Below, piece after piece: positions 1-9,210 of a stretch of 64,000 nucleotides of DNA. Location: assembly GCF_041052385.1 (NCBI RefSeq), contig NZ_CP163439.1, positions 9,289,001-9,353,000 of the forward strand, read 5' to 3'. Under the pieces are notes generated by a model. That model was not told the DNA's origin. It worked only from the letters and a program-made list of their open reading frames with translations, and ran no database searches. Both the position numbers and the translations under genes were made by a program. Numbering within the stretch: position 1 is the stretch's first letter; every line of letters starts with the position of its first letter. The stretch is from Streptomyces sp. R28. Lineage in GTDB: Bacteria > Actinomycetota > Actinomycetes > Streptomycetales > Streptomycetaceae.

Positions 1-452
1 AGCATGCCGACCCAGCCGATCTCGGACATCAGGATGAACTGCGGCAGTACGGCCAGTTGGAGCGGCAGCATCATGAACACCAGCAGCGTGCCGAAGAGCA
101 CCTTGCGCCCGGGGAAGTCGAACTTGGCGAAGGCGAAGGCCGCCAGGGAGTCGATGAACAGCACCAGGACCGTCGTGACGCACGCGACGACGATCGTGTT
201 GAGCATCGACCCGAAGAAGTCGATCGTGTCGAGCACATGCCGGATGTTCTCCAGCAGGTGGGAGCCGAAGGTCAGCTTCGGTGGGCTCTTGTATATGTCC
301 TTGGTGGTGTTGGTCGCCATCACGATCGTCCACACGAACGGGAAGACCGAGATCAGGACGGCCACCATGAGCAGGATGTGCGCGGTCAGGCCCTTGGGGC
401 GGCGCAGCCGCTTCGCGCCGGTGGCCGGCCGCGGCGTGGCGGCTGTCGTCAT
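1..452 (-). CDS. Carbohydrate ABC transporter permease, MalG type (3' end cut by window)
   Basis: Inner-membrane permease of a sugar importer. About 150 N-terminal residues are visible and the gene runs off the left edge. After a basic cytoplasmic tail (residues 1-22) there is a first membrane helix (about 24-46), a periplasmic loop starting near TNTTKDIY, and two further hydrophobic segments (about 82-105 and 118-142), the pattern of MalG-type CUT1 permeases. The EAA loop would lie outside the window. The ATG overlaps the stop of the upstream permease in an ATGA, so the two are translationally coupled. It is the last visible gene of the binding protein-permease-permease operon. Substrate is inferred only from neighbouring glycosidases. 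Confidence 0.9.
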   Translation of the reverse strand, partial: MTTAATPRPATGAKRLRRPKGLTAHILLMVAVLISVFPFVWTIVMATNTTKDIYKSPPKLTFGSHLLENIRHVLDTIDFFGSMLNTIVVACVTTVLVLFIDSLAAFAFAKFDFPGRKVLFGTLLVFMMLPLQLAVLPQFILMSEIGWVGM

Positions 453-1456
453 GACTTCCTCCCTCGTTGCACGATGCGCCAGTTGATGACGACGAGCACG
501 ATGATCAGTACGAAGAAGGCCCACACGATGGCCGCGCCGTAGCCGTAGTCGTTGTCGAGGAAGGCCGACTGGTAGAAGTACAGCAGCGTGGTCAGGCCCG
601 CCTGGCCCGGTCCGCCGAGGTTCTGGTTGGCGGCGTTGCTGGCGAAGAGCACCTGGGGTTCGCTGAAGCTCTGCAGGCCGTTGATGGTGGAGATGACGAC
701 CGTGAACAGGATGATCGGCCGCATGATCGGAATGGTGATCTGGAAGAAGGTCCGCACCGGCCCGGCGCCGTCCATCTTGGCCGCCTCGTAGACCGACGGG
801 GGGATGGCCTGGAGGCCGGCCAGATAGATGATCATGTTGTAGCCGGTCCACATCCACGTCATCAGCAGCGCGATCACCACTTTGATCAGCCACGGATTGC
901 TCAGCCACGCGACGGGCGCGATGCCGACCGTGCCCAGGATCGCGTTCACGAGGCCGAAGTTGTTGCTGAACACCGCGCCGAAGAAGATCGCCACGGCGAC
1001 GATCGACGTGACGTTCGGTACGTAGAGGGCGATGCGGTAGAAGCCCTTGAAGCGGCGCACCGAGTGCAGCAACGTGGCCAGTACCAGGGCGCCGAACAGG
1101 GTGGGAACGGTGGACAGGACCCAGATCGCCAGGGTGTTGCGGATCGACAGCCAGAAGATCGGGTCGTTCCAGAGGAACTCGAACTGCTGCAGGCCGACGA
1201 ACTGCTTGGTGCCCAGGCCGTCGTAGCGCTGGAAGGCCAGATAGAGCGAATAGAAGACGGGGACGAAGGAGAAGGCGGCGAAGATCAGGTAGAAGGGCGA
1301 GATCGCCAGGTACTGCCGCCAGTACGACAGCACCCCGCGACGCCTGGGCCGTGCGGTGCCCGCGGGCGGCGTGCGCCGCGGGCGGAAGCGGGCCGGGCCC
1401 GGCCCGCCGCGGTGCCCGCGCACCGGGGCGGGGCCGGTGACCGGAGGTGACGACAC
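449..1456 (-). CDS. Carbohydrate ABC transporter permease, MalF type
   Basis: Second permease of the same CUT1-type sugar importer. The 335-residue protein has a long basic, proline/glycine-rich N-terminus (1-45), then about six membrane helices. The conserved EAA loop that contacts the ATPase is visible as EAAKMDGAGPVRTFFQITIP at about residue 224. The annotated GTG lies one base after the stop of the binding-protein gene. A later in-frame GTG (before LSYWRQYL) would remove the unusual N-terminal extension, so the start is uncertain. No ATPase gene is in the visible operon; Streptomyces CUT1 systems commonly share a remote MsiK-type ATPase, which is likely here. Confidence 0.92.
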   Translation of the reverse strand: MSSPPVTGPAPVRGHRGGPGPARFRPRRTPPAGTARPRRRGVLSYWRQYLAISPFYLIFAAFSFVPVFYSLYLAFQRYDGLGTKQFVGLQQFEFLWNDPIFWLSIRNTLAIWVLSTVPTLFGALVLATLLHSVRRFKGFYRIALYVPNVTSIVAVAIFFGAVFSNNFGLVNAILGTVGIAPVAWLSNPWLIKVVIALLMTWMWTGYNMIIYLAGLQAIPPSVYEAAKMDGAGPVRTFFQITIPIMRPIILFTVVISTINGLQSFSEPQVLFASNAANQNLGGPGQAGLTTLLYFYQSAFLDNDYGYGAAIVWAFFVLIIVLVVINWRIVQRGRKS

Positions 1457-1457
1457 C

Positions 1458-2738
1458 TCAGCTCACCCCCTGTCGCCTGGCGATCTGCTTGGCCTGGCTG
1501 ACCGCGTCCTTCCAGGCGTCGTCGGGCTTCTTGCCCTTGGCCTCGATGCTGCTCAGCTCGGCCATGAAGGGCGCCATGACCGCGGAGTCGGCGGGCGCCT
1601 CGTAGCTCACCGGGATGGCCTCGGCGGCCGGGCCGAAGACCTCGATGATCTTCTGACCGCCGAAGAAGGCGTCGGGGCCCGTCATGGCTGCCATCGAGTA
1701 CGTCGCCGGAGAGGCGGGGAAAATGGTGGCGTCGGTGTAGCTCTTGGCGTTGTTGTCGGGGCTGAGGATCCAGCTGATGATCTTGAAGGCCGCTTCGGGG
1801 TTCCGGCACTGCGAGGGCAGGGCGAGGTAGGAGCCGCCCTGGTTGGCCGGTCCGCCCGGCGTCGCGCAGACCCGCCACTTGCCCTTGGTGCCCGGGGCCG
1901 CCGACTCGATGTCCAGCGCGTGCCAGGCGGCGCCGAGTTCGGTGGTCAGGTTCTTGCCGATGGCGGCGTTCCACGTGTTGTCGTTGATCTTGGCGTCGAG
2001 GCCGAGCGTGTAGGGGCGTATCGCCGTGGTCCACGCGGCGCGGATGTGGTCCTGGTCGCCGATGAAGTGGTTGTCCTCGTCGATGAACCGCTTGGTGCCC
2101 TGGCCGACCGCGATGTTGAACACCGAGCTGATGTTGTTGATCAGGAAGGTGCCGGGCGCCGCCTTCTTCAGCTCGGAGCCGAGGGCGAAGTAGTCGTCCC
2201 AGGTCGTGGCCTCGGCGGCCACCTTGTCGGGGTCGGTGGGTAGCCCGGCCTTGTCGAACAGGTCCGCGCGGTAGAAGAGCGCGGTGGGACCGATGTCGAT
2301 CGGGAACCCGATCTGCTTGCCGTCCTTGGTCTGGGCGAGCTTGGTCTTCCACTCCAGGTACTGGGACGAGATCTTCTTGAAGCCCAGGTCGTTCAGGTCG
2401 AGGAAGCGGTCGGCGTTGGGCAGGAAGGAGGCGATGTCCTCGCCCTTGATGCCGGTGATGTCGGGCACCGAGGAGCCGGCTGCCGCGAGGGTGGTGGTGA
2501 GCTTCTGCTTGAAGTCGCCGCCGATGGACGCCGCGGTCAGCTTGATCTGGCCGCCGAAGTGCGCCTTGGCCTCGGCGACCACCTTGTCGCTGAGGGCGCC
2601 ACCCCAGTACCACAGGGTGAGGTCCTTGCCGTTCTTGGTGCGGGTCGATTCCGAGCCGCCGCCGCAGGCGACGGTCAGGCCGGAGGCGGCCGCGGTGAGC
2701 ACGGCGGCCTGGAGGAAGCCTCTACGAGAAAGGTCCAC
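1458..2738 (-). CDS. Extracellular solute-binding lipoprotein of sugar ABC importer
   Basis: Binding protein (426 aa) that captures sugar outside the membrane and delivers it to the two permeases. The N-terminus has SRRGFLQ, a twin-arginine motif, followed by a hydrophobic stretch and a lipobox ending TVAC (Cys near 25), so it is probably a Tat-exported lipoprotein. The body resembles family 1 (CUT1) binding proteins, for example LTLWYWGG at the mature N-terminus. It is first in the transporter operon, directly downstream of the PfkB kinase gene with a gap of about 47 bp, so kinase and transporter are probably co-transcribed. Substrate specificity cannot be read from the sequence. Confidence 0.93.
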   Translation of the reverse strand: MDLSRRGFLQAAVLTAAASGLTVACGGGSESTRTKNGKDLTLWYWGGALSDKVVAEAKAHFGGQIKLTAASIGGDFKQKLTTTLAAAGSSVPDITGIKGEDIASFLPNADRFLDLNDLGFKKISSQYLEWKTKLAQTKDGKQIGFPIDIGPTALFYRADLFDKAGLPTDPDKVAAEATTWDDYFALGSELKKAAPGTFLINNISSVFNIAVGQGTKRFIDEDNHFIGDQDHIRAAWTTAIRPYTLGLDAKINDNTWNAAIGKNLTTELGAAWHALDIESAAPGTKGKWRVCATPGGPANQGGSYLALPSQCRNPEAAFKIISWILSPDNNAKSYTDATIFPASPATYSMAAMTGPDAFFGGQKIIEVFGPAAEAIPVSYEAPADSAVMAPFMAELSSIEAKGKKPDDAWKDAVSQAKQIARRQGVS

Positions 2739-2785
2739 GGGTCACTCCTGTTGTTCCTGTACGACGTGGAGAGGGGGTGTGAGGG

Positions 2786-3838
2786 TCAGTGCCGCCGTTC
2801 GCCGGCGCGCGGGCCCACGGGTGTGGGACCGGCCGGCGGGGTGACGGGGGCGTGGCGCACGGGCGGGCCGACATCGGCCGGGATGCGGTGCGCGAGGAAG
2901 CCGTACGCGCGTCGCAGTTCGGGGTCCTTCACCGACCGCCACCAGCGATCGACGCCGTACCAGCCGGGGGCCGCCAGTGCCCCGCCGTGGTGCCGCACGG
3001 ACAGCCCGGCGGCGAGCACGGCGAACCTGAGCCGTTCCTCCAGCGGCCAGCCGCCCAGCGAGGCCGCGACGAAGCTCGCCCCGAACACGTCCCCGGCGCC
3101 CGTCGCGTCGAGGACGTCGACGTCCAGGGCGGGTACCTCCGCGTATTCGCCGGTCGTCTGGTCGACCGCGACGGCACCCTCGCCCCCGCGTGTCACCACG
3201 GCGACCGGAACCAGCTCGCTGAGCGTACCTAGGGCCGCGACCGCGCTGTCGGTGCGGGTGTAGGCCATCGCCTCGGTCTCGTTGGGGAGGAAGGCGTGGC
3301 ACAGGGCGAGTTGCTCGAGCAGGTCGGCCGACCACTGCTGGGTGGGGTCCCAGCCGACGTCGGCGTAGATCCGCGTGCCGTTCGCGGCGGCCTTGGCCAG
3401 CCACTCGCGGGGTTCGGCCTCGATGTGCACGAGGGCCGTGCGCGCCTTCGGCGGGTCGCCCGTCAGCGTGTCCTGCGAGTACGGGGGCTCCTGGCCGTGG
3501 GTGACCAGAGCCCGGTCGTGGCCGTAGGCGAGGGAGACGGTGACCGGGGTGGGCCAGCCGTCCGCCGTGCGGGAGAGCGAGAGGTCGATGTCCTCCTGGT
3601 CGCACAGGACGTCCCGGCACCACTCGCCGTAGAGGTCGTCGCCGAACACCGTGGCCAGCGAGGTCTTGAGGCCGAAGCGGGCGGCGGCCACCGCCAGGTT
3701 GGCGATTCCGCCCGGGCCGCAGCCCATGCCGCCCGTCCAGATCTCCTCGCCCGGGGTCGGCGGCTTCCCGAGCCCCGTGAGGACGAGGTCGTAGAAGAGC
3801 AGCCCGGTCAGCAGCACATCGGGCCGGTCGTCGTCCAC
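2786..3838 (-). CDS. PfkB/ribokinase-family carbohydrate kinase
   Basis: Cytoplasmic ATP-dependent sugar or nucleoside kinase of the ribokinase superfamily. The second PfkB signature DATGAGDVFGASF lies at about residues 244-256 and carries the catalytic Asp; the N-terminal GG(M)GCGPGGIANLAVAAA motif binds the sugar. I chose the GTG at 3838 because GAGAGGA sits eight bases upstream, giving 350 aa. The open frame extends 42 codons further to an ATG at 3964, but no ribosome site supports that start and it would cover the divergent promoter. Its position ahead of the transporter genes and beside glycosidases suggests it phosphorylates the released monosaccharide. Confidence 0.88.
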   Translation of the reverse strand: MDDDRPDVLLTGLLFYDLVLTGLGKPPTPGEEIWTGGMGCGPGGIANLAVAAARFGLKTSLATVFGDDLYGEWCRDVLCDQEDIDLSLSRTADGWPTPVTVSLAYGHDRALVTHGQEPPYSQDTLTGDPPKARTALVHIEAEPREWLAKAAANGTRIYADVGWDPTQQWSADLLEQLALCHAFLPNETEAMAYTRTDSAVAALGTLSELVPVAVVTRGGEGAVAVDQTTGEYAEVPALDVDVLDATGAGDVFGASFVAASLGGWPLEERLRFAVLAAGLSVRHHGGALAAPGWYGVDRWWRSVKDPELRRAYGFLAHRIPADVGPPVRHAPVTPPAGPTPVGPRAGERRH

Positions 3839-3978
3839 GGATCGCGTCCTCTCGCTCGTGCTCCCGCTCGGCAGAGCTCGGAGATCGTCAAAACTCTTCA
3901 TTTCGGTGAGCGGAATCGTGCGCCGATCGGAGAGATTGGTCAATACCCGAGCAGAAATGAGCATGGCGATGATTGAAG
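3839..3978. promoter_or_regulatory. Divergent promoter/operator region between kinase and DeoR genes
   Basis: This 140-bp gap separates the divergently transcribed PfkB and DeoR-family genes. It is noticeably more AT-rich than its surroundings between 3885 and 3978. It contains an inverted pair TCATTTC (3898-3904) and GAAATGA (3954-3960), spaced 49 bp apart, plausible half-sites for the DeoR-family repressor. I could not assign clear -35/-10 boxes. The regulator assignment is inference from adjacency. Confidence 0.45.
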
Positions 3979-4764
3979 ATGACGAGTAGTGTTCACGCCG
4001 TGCTGGCAGAACGACGACACCAACTCATCCTGCGGGCCCTGCGCGCCGGGGGCCCGGCGGCTGTGACCGACCTCTCCGAGCAGCTGGGTGTGAGCCCGGC
4101 CACGATCAGGCGTGACCTGGTCAAACTCGAGGAGGACGGCCTGCTGACGCGGGTGCACGGCGGCGCGGTCGCGGACGAGGGCGACCAGCCCTTCGCCGAG
4201 GTCGCCGAGATGCGCGTGCCCGAGAAGGACGCGATAGCCGCGCACGCCGCAGCGATGATCGAAGATGGTCAGTCGGTGCTGCTCGACATCGGCACCACCG
4301 CCTTCCGGCTGGCCCGCCAGCTGCACGGCCGCCGGCTCACCGTGATCACCAGCAATCTGGTGGTCTACGAGGAGCTCGCCGACGACGAGGCCATCGAGCT
4401 GGTGCTGCTCGGCGGCATGGTCCGCCGCGAGTACCGCTCCCTGGTCGGCTTCCTCACCGAGGACAATCTGCGCCAGCTGCATGCCGACTGGCTCTTCCTG
4501 GGCACCAGTGGAGTGCGGCCGGGCGGGCAGGTGATGGACACGACGGTCGTCGAGGTGCCGGTCAAGCGGGCCATGATCAGGGCCGGCGACAAGGTCGTGC
4601 TGCTCGCCGACGCGGCGAAGTTCCCCGGTACGGGTATGGCGAAGGTGTGCGGTCCGGACGACCTGGACGTGGTGGTGACGAACGCGCCGGTCGATGCGGC
4701 GACCCGGTCCTCCCTGGCGGAGGCGGGCGTCGAGGTGGTCGTGGCAGGAAAGGTGCAAGCGTGA
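3979..4764 (+). CDS. DeoR/GlpR-family transcriptional regulator
   Basis: Sugar-phosphate-responsive repressor. The N-terminal winged helix (about residues 6-60) holds the DeoR signature with recognition helix VSPATIRRDLVKLEEDGLL and the GGA(V) turn after it. The C-terminal part (about 75-255) is the DeoRC sensor domain, with DIGTT near 98 and the DAAKFPGTGMAKV stretch near the end. Starts possible are TTG 3973, ATG 3979 and GTG 4000; none has a strong ribosome site and ATG is preferred. Its stop overlaps the GTG of the GH4 gene (GTGA), so regulator and glycosidase are translationally coupled. It probably controls the divergent kinase/transporter operon as well. Confidence 0.9.
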   Translation: MTSSVHAVLAERRHQLILRALRAGGPAAVTDLSEQLGVSPATIRRDLVKLEEDGLLTRVHGGAVADEGDQPFAEVAEMRVPEKDAIAAHAAAMIEDGQSVLLDIGTTAFRLARQLHGRRLTVITSNLVVYEELADDEAIELVLLGGMVRREYRSLVGFLTEDNLRQLHADWLFLGTSGVRPGGQVMDTTVVEVPVKRAMIRAGDKVVLLADAAKFPGTGMAKVCGPDDLDVVVTNAPVDAATRSSLAEAGVEVVVAGKVQA

Positions 4765-6101
4765 AACTGACGATTCTGGGCGGCGGAGGATTCCGCGTAC
4801 CGCTCGTGTACGGAGCGCTCCTGACGGACCGCGCCGAAGGCCGGGTCACCCACGTCGTGCTGCACGACCTGGACGCGCAGCGGCTCTCCGCGGTGACCCG
4901 CGTCCTCGCCGAGCAGGCGGCCGGGGTGCCGGACGCGCCCGAGGTGAGCGCCACGACCGACCTCGACGAGGCGTTGCGCGGCGCCGACTTCGTCTTCTCG
5001 GCGATCCGCGTCGGCGGCCTGGAAGGCAGGGCGAACGACGAGCGGGTCGCGCTCGCCGAGGGCGTCCTCGGCCAGGAGACGGTCGGCGCAGGCGGCATCG
5101 CCTACGGCCTGCGCACGGTCCCGGTCGCCGTCGACATCGCCCAGCGGGTGGCGCGCCTCGCGCCGGACGCCTGGGTCATCAACTTCACCAACCCGGCGGG
5201 CCTGGTCACCGAGGCCATGTCCCGCCACCTCGGCGACCGCGTCATCGGCATCTGCGACTCGCCGGTCGGCCTCGGCCGCCGTATCGCCCGCGTGCTCGGC
5301 GTGAAGAACCCCGGCGAGGCGTGGATCGACTACGTCGGCCTCAACCACCTGGGCTGGGTCCGCGGCCTGCGCGTCGCCGGCCGTGACGAGCTGCCGCGCC
5401 TGCTCGCCGACCCCGACCTGCTCGGCTCCTTCGAGGAGGGCAAGCTCTTCGGCGTCGACTGGCTCCGCTCGCTCGGCGCGATCCCGAACGAATACCTGCA
5501 CTACTACTACTTCAACCGGGAAGCCGTCCGCGCCTACCAGCAGGCCGACAAGACCCGCGGCGCCTTCCTGCGCGACCAGCAGGCCGGTTTCTACGAGCAG
5601 ATGCGCGACCCGGATGCCTCCGCCCTGGATGTCTGGGACCGCACCCGCGCCGAGCGCGAGGCCACCTACATGTCCGAGAACCGGGAGACGGCGGGCGCCG
5701 GCGAGCGCGACGCCGACGACCTGTCCGGCGGCTACGAGAAGGTGGCGCTCGCGCTGATGCGGGCCATCGCCCGCGACGAGCGCACGACCCTGATCCTCAA
5801 CGTGCGCAACCAGGACACCCTGTCCGTCCTCGACACCGACGCCGTCATCGAGGTGCCGTGCCTGGTCGACGCCAACGGGGCCCACCCGGTAGCCGTCGCC
5901 CCGTTGCCCGACCACGCCACCGGGCTCGTCTGCGCGGTCAAGGCGGTCGAGCGCGAGGTGCTCGCCGCCGCCGAGTCCGGCTCCCGTACGACCGCGGTGA
6001 AGGCCTTCGCGCTGCACCCGCTCGTCGACTCCGTGAACGTGGCCCGTCGGCTCGTCGACGGCTACACCGGCGTCCACCCCGGTCTCGCGTACCTTAAGTA
6101 G
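4761..6101 (+). CDS. GH4-family glycosidase (6-phospho-beta-glucosidase-like)
   Basis: NAD+- and metal-dependent glycosidase of family 4, which cleaves by an oxidation-elimination mechanism. The N-terminal dinucleotide fold has ILGGGGFR (residues 5-12); NFTNP (141-145), the metal-ligand Cys165 in GICDSP and His196 in GLNHLGW are the family landmarks. The 446-aa length is normal. GTG 4761 is supported by GGAAAGG upstream and the GTGA overlap with the DeoR gene. GH4 members of the LicH/CelF type act on 6-phospho-beta-glucosides, but other substrates exist in the family. An ABC importer, unlike a PTS, would not deliver a phosphorylated sugar, so the true substrate is open. Confidence 0.9.
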   Translation: MKLTILGGGGFRVPLVYGALLTDRAEGRVTHVVLHDLDAQRLSAVTRVLAEQAAGVPDAPEVSATTDLDEALRGADFVFSAIRVGGLEGRANDERVALAEGVLGQETVGAGGIAYGLRTVPVAVDIAQRVARLAPDAWVINFTNPAGLVTEAMSRHLGDRVIGICDSPVGLGRRIARVLGVKNPGEAWIDYVGLNHLGWVRGLRVAGRDELPRLLADPDLLGSFEEGKLFGVDWLRSLGAIPNEYLHYYYFNREAVRAYQQADKTRGAFLRDQQAGFYEQMRDPDASALDVWDRTRAEREATYMSENRETAGAGERDADDLSGGYEKVALALMRAIARDERTTLILNVRNQDTLSVLDTDAVIEVPCLVDANGAHPVAVAPLPDHATGLVCAVKAVEREVLAAAESGSRTTAVKAFALHPLVDSVNVARRLVDGYTGVHPGLAYLK

Positions 6102-6111
6102 GCACCCCGAC

Positions 6112-6125
6112 GGAAAGCGCTTTCC
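6112..6125. promoter_or_regulatory. 14-bp perfect palindrome, LacI-family-type operator
   Basis: GGAAAGCGCTTTCC is a perfect palindrome with the central CG typical of LacI/GalR-family operators and of cre-like sites. It lies 10 bp after the GH4 stop and 26 bp before the mannosidase start, so it could control a secondary promoter for the mannosidase-fucosidase pair. No intact LacI regulator is adjacent. Confidence 0.55.
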
Positions 6126-6150
6126 CGCTCGCCCTCTCTGGAGAACCCTC

Positions 6151-9100
6151 ATGCACGACGAACGCCGCCGGATCGAAGAACGCGTCGAGCGCCTCCACGA
6201 CCAGCGCATCAAGCCCGCGATCTACGCGGCCACCGTCCCCTTCGAGGTCGAGGCCTGGCAGGCGCCGGGAGAGCCGGTGCCCTTCGCTCAGGCCGCCGCC
6301 GCGCCGTACGAGCCCTTCGCCATGGACACCCCGTGGGGCCCGCCCTGGGGCACCACCTGGTTCCGGATGCGCGGCCAGGTGCCGGCCGGGTTCGCCGGCC
6401 GGCGGGTCGAGGCCGTGATCGACCTCGGCTTCGTGGGCGACTGGCCCGGCAACCAGGCCGAGGCGCTGGTGCATCTGCTGGACGGCACGCCGCTGAAGGC
6501 GGTCAACCCCCTCAACCAGTACGTGCCGATCGCCAACCCGGCGACGGGCGGGGAGACGATCGAGTACCTGGTCGAGGCGGCGTCCAACCCGGACATCCTG
6601 GCGAACAACTTCTCGGCCCCCACCCCGCTCGGCGACGTCCTCACGGCGGGGGACAAGCCCCTCTACACCTTCCAGCGCGCCGACATCGCGGTCCTCGACG
6701 AGGAGGTCTGGCACCTCGACCTCGACCTCCAGGTGCTGCGCGGGCTCATGGTCCACCTCGGTGAGCACGAGCCGCGCCGCCACGAGATCATGCACACCCT
6801 GGACCGGGCCATGGACGCCCTGGACCTCGACGACATCTCCGGCAGCGCCGCCGCCGTCCGCGAGGTGCTCGCCCCGGCGCTGGCCAGGCCCGCCCACGCC
6901 AGCGCGCACACGGTCTCCGGTGTCGGCCACGCCCACATCGACTCGGCCTGGCTGTGGCCGATCCGGGAGACGAAGCGCAAGACGTCCCGCACCTTCTCCA
7001 ACGTCACGTCCCTGGCCGACGAGTACGACGACTTCATCTTCGCCTGCTCGCAGGCCCAGCAGTACGAGTGGGTGCGCGACAACTACCCGCACGTGTGGGC
7101 CCGGATCCAGGAGTCCGTGAAGAAGGGCCAGTGGGCGCCGGTCGGCGGCATGTGGGTCGAGGCCGACGGCAACCTGCCCGGCGGCGAGGCCATCGCCCGC
7201 CAGCTCGTCCACGGCAAGCGGTTCTTCATCGAGCACTTCGGCGTCGAGACCAAGGGCGTCTGGCTGCCGGACTCCTTCGGCTACACCGCCGCCTACCCGC
7301 AGCTGGCCAAGCTCGCCGGCAACGAGTGGTTCCTGACCCAGAAGATCTCCTGGAACCAGACCAACAAGTTCCCCCACCACACCTTCTGGTGGGAGGGCAT
7401 CGACGGCACCCGCATCTTCACCCACTTCCCGCCCATCGACACCTACAACGCCCGCTTCAGCGGCGAGGAGATGGACCGGGCCGTCCGCAACTACTCCGAG
7501 AAGGGCGGCGGCACACGCTCCCTCGCCCCCTTCGGCTGGGGCGACGGCGGTGGCGGCCCCACCCGCGAGATCATGGAGCGGGCGCGCCGGCTCGCCGACC
7601 TGGAGGGCTCCCCGAAGGTCGTCGTCGAGCACCCGGACGAGTTCTTCGCCAAAGCCCGCGAGGAGTACCCGGACGCTCCCGTGTGGGTCGGCGAGCTCTA
7701 CCTGGAGCTGCACCGCGCCACCTACACCTCGCAGGCCCGCACCAAGCAGGGCAACCGCCGCTCCGAACACCGGCTCCGCGAGGCCGAGTTGTGGGCGACG
7801 ACGGCGGCACTGCACGCGCCGGGCTACGCGTACCCGTACGAGAAGCTGGACCGGTTGTGGAAGACGGTCCTGCTGCACCAGTTCCACGACATCCTGCCGG
7901 GTTCGTCGATCGCCTGGGTACACCGTGAGGCGGAGGCCGAATACGCCCGTGTGGCCGAGGAGTTGGAGGCGCTGACCGCCGAGGCCGTGACCGCGCTGGG
8001 CGCCGACGGCACGCGCGTGTTCAACACCAGCCCCTTCGACCGGGCCGAGGTCGTCCGCACCCCCGACGGCGCACCGGCGTACGTCCAGGTGCCCGCGAGC
8101 GGCAGCGCGCCGCTGACCGGTGCCGAGCCCGCGCAGTCGGTGAAGGTGCGGGACCGGGTCCTCGACAACGGCCTGGTGCGTGTCGAGGTGGCCGAGGACG
8201 GCACCCTGTCCTCCGTGTTCGATCTGCGGGCGAACCGCGAGGTGCTCGCCGACAAGGGCAACCTCCTGCGCCTGCACACCGACCTGCCGAACTACTGGGA
8301 CGCCTGGGACATCGACAAGCACTACAAGAACCGCTACACGGATCTGCTGGACGCCGACGCGGTGGCCGTCGTCGAAGAGGACCCGCTGCGCGGCGCGATC
8401 CGCGTCACGCGTTCCTTCGGCAAGGGCTCGAAGGTCACCCAGACCATCACCGTCCGCGCCGACAGCCCCCGCATCGACTTCGAGACCGAGATCGACTGGC
8501 ACGAGGCGGAGAAGATCCTCAAGGCGGGCTTCCCGGTCGACATCCGCGCCCCGCACTCCTCCGCCGAGATCCAGTTCGGCCACATCCAGCGGCCCACCCA
8601 CACCAACACCAGCTGGGAGGCGGCCCGCTTCGAGGTCTCCGGCCACCGCTGGGTGCACATCGCCGAGCCCGGCTACGGCGTCGCCGTCATCAACGACTCG
8701 ACGTACGGCCACGACGTCTCCCGCACGGTCCGCGAGGACGGCGGTACGACGACCCGGGTCAGCCTCAGCCTGGTCCGCGCCCCGCGCATCCCGGACCCCG
8801 AGGCCGACCAGGGCAAGCACCGCTTCACCTACTCCCTGCTCCCCGGCGCGAGCATCGAGGACGCCGTCGCCGAGGGCTACGCCCTCAACCTCCCCGTGCG
8901 GGTGGCGGATGCGGCGGGCGCGCCCGAGCCGGTCGTCTCGGTGGACGGCAACGGCGTCACCGTCGAGGCGGTCAAGCTGGCCGACGACCGGTCCGGCGAC
9001 GTCGTCGTACGCCTCTACGAGTCCGGCGGCGGCCGCGCGAGCGGGGTCGTGCGCACGGGCTTCCCGCTCGCGGGTGCCCAGGTGACCGACCTGCTGGAGC

Positions 9101-9204
9101 GCCCGCTTGAGGACGCGGACGTCACAGGCGACGGCGGGGTCGCGGTCGCCCTGCGCCCGTTCCAGGTCCTCACCCTGCGCCTGCGGCGCGCGGAAGGGAG
9201 CTGA
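6151..9204 (+). CDS. Alpha-mannosidase, glycoside hydrolase family 38
   Basis: Zinc-dependent retaining alpha-mannosidase of 1017 aa. The catalytic domain begins with GHAHIDSAWLWP (about residue 260; His and Asp are metal ligands) and contains the nucleophile Asp374 in LPDSFGY. A middle three-helix segment (YTSQARTKQGNRR, about 525-540) and the C-terminal beta-sandwich domains (about 640-1017, with YWDAWDIDKHY) follow. There is no signal peptide, so it acts inside the cell on imported mannosides. The ATG is preceded by GGAGAACC. It lies between GH4 and GH29 genes, in the same direction, and only 6 bp separate it from the fucosidase, implying co-transcription. Confidence 0.95.
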   Translation: MHDERRRIEERVERLHDQRIKPAIYAATVPFEVEAWQAPGEPVPFAQAAAAPYEPFAMDTPWGPPWGTTWFRMRGQVPAGFAGRRVEAVIDLGFVGDWPGNQAEALVHLLDGTPLKAVNPLNQYVPIANPATGGETIEYLVEAASNPDILANNFSAPTPLGDVLTAGDKPLYTFQRADIAVLDEEVWHLDLDLQVLRGLMVHLGEHEPRRHEIMHTLDRAMDALDLDDISGSAAAVREVLAPALARPAHASAHTVSGVGHAHIDSAWLWPIRETKRKTSRTFSNVTSLADEYDDFIFACSQAQQYEWVRDNYPHVWARIQESVKKGQWAPVGGMWVEADGNLPGGEAIARQLVHGKRFFIEHFGVETKGVWLPDSFGYTAAYPQLAKLAGNEWFLTQKISWNQTNKFPHHTFWWEGIDGTRIFTHFPPIDTYNARFSGEEMDRAVRNYSEKGGGTRSLAPFGWGDGGGGPTREIMERARRLADLEGSPKVVVEHPDEFFAKAREEYPDAPVWVGELYLELHRATYTSQARTKQGNRRSEHRLREAELWATTAALHAPGYAYPYEKLDRLWKTVLLHQFHDILPGSSIAWVHREAEAEYARVAEELEALTAEAVTALGADGTRVFNTSPFDRAEVVRTPDGAPAYVQVPASGSAPLTGAEPAQSVKVRDRVLDNGLVRVEVAEDGTLSSVFDLRANREVLADKGNLLRLHTDLPNYWDAWDIDKHYKNRYTDLLDADAVAVVEEDPLRGAIRVTRSFGKGSKVTQTITVRADSPRIDFETEIDWHEAEKILKAGFPVDIRAPHSSAEIQFGHIQRPTHTNTSWEAARFEVSGHRWVHIAEPGYGVAVINDSTYGHDVSRTVREDGGTTTRVSLSLVRAPRIPDPEADQGKHRFTYSLLPGASIEDAVAEGYALNLPVRVADAAGAPEPVVSVDGNGVTVEAVKLADDRSGDVVVRLYESGGGRASGVVRTGFPLAGAQVTDLLERPLEDADVTGDGGVAVALRPFQVLTLRLRRAEGS

Positions 9205-9210
9205 GCGCGG

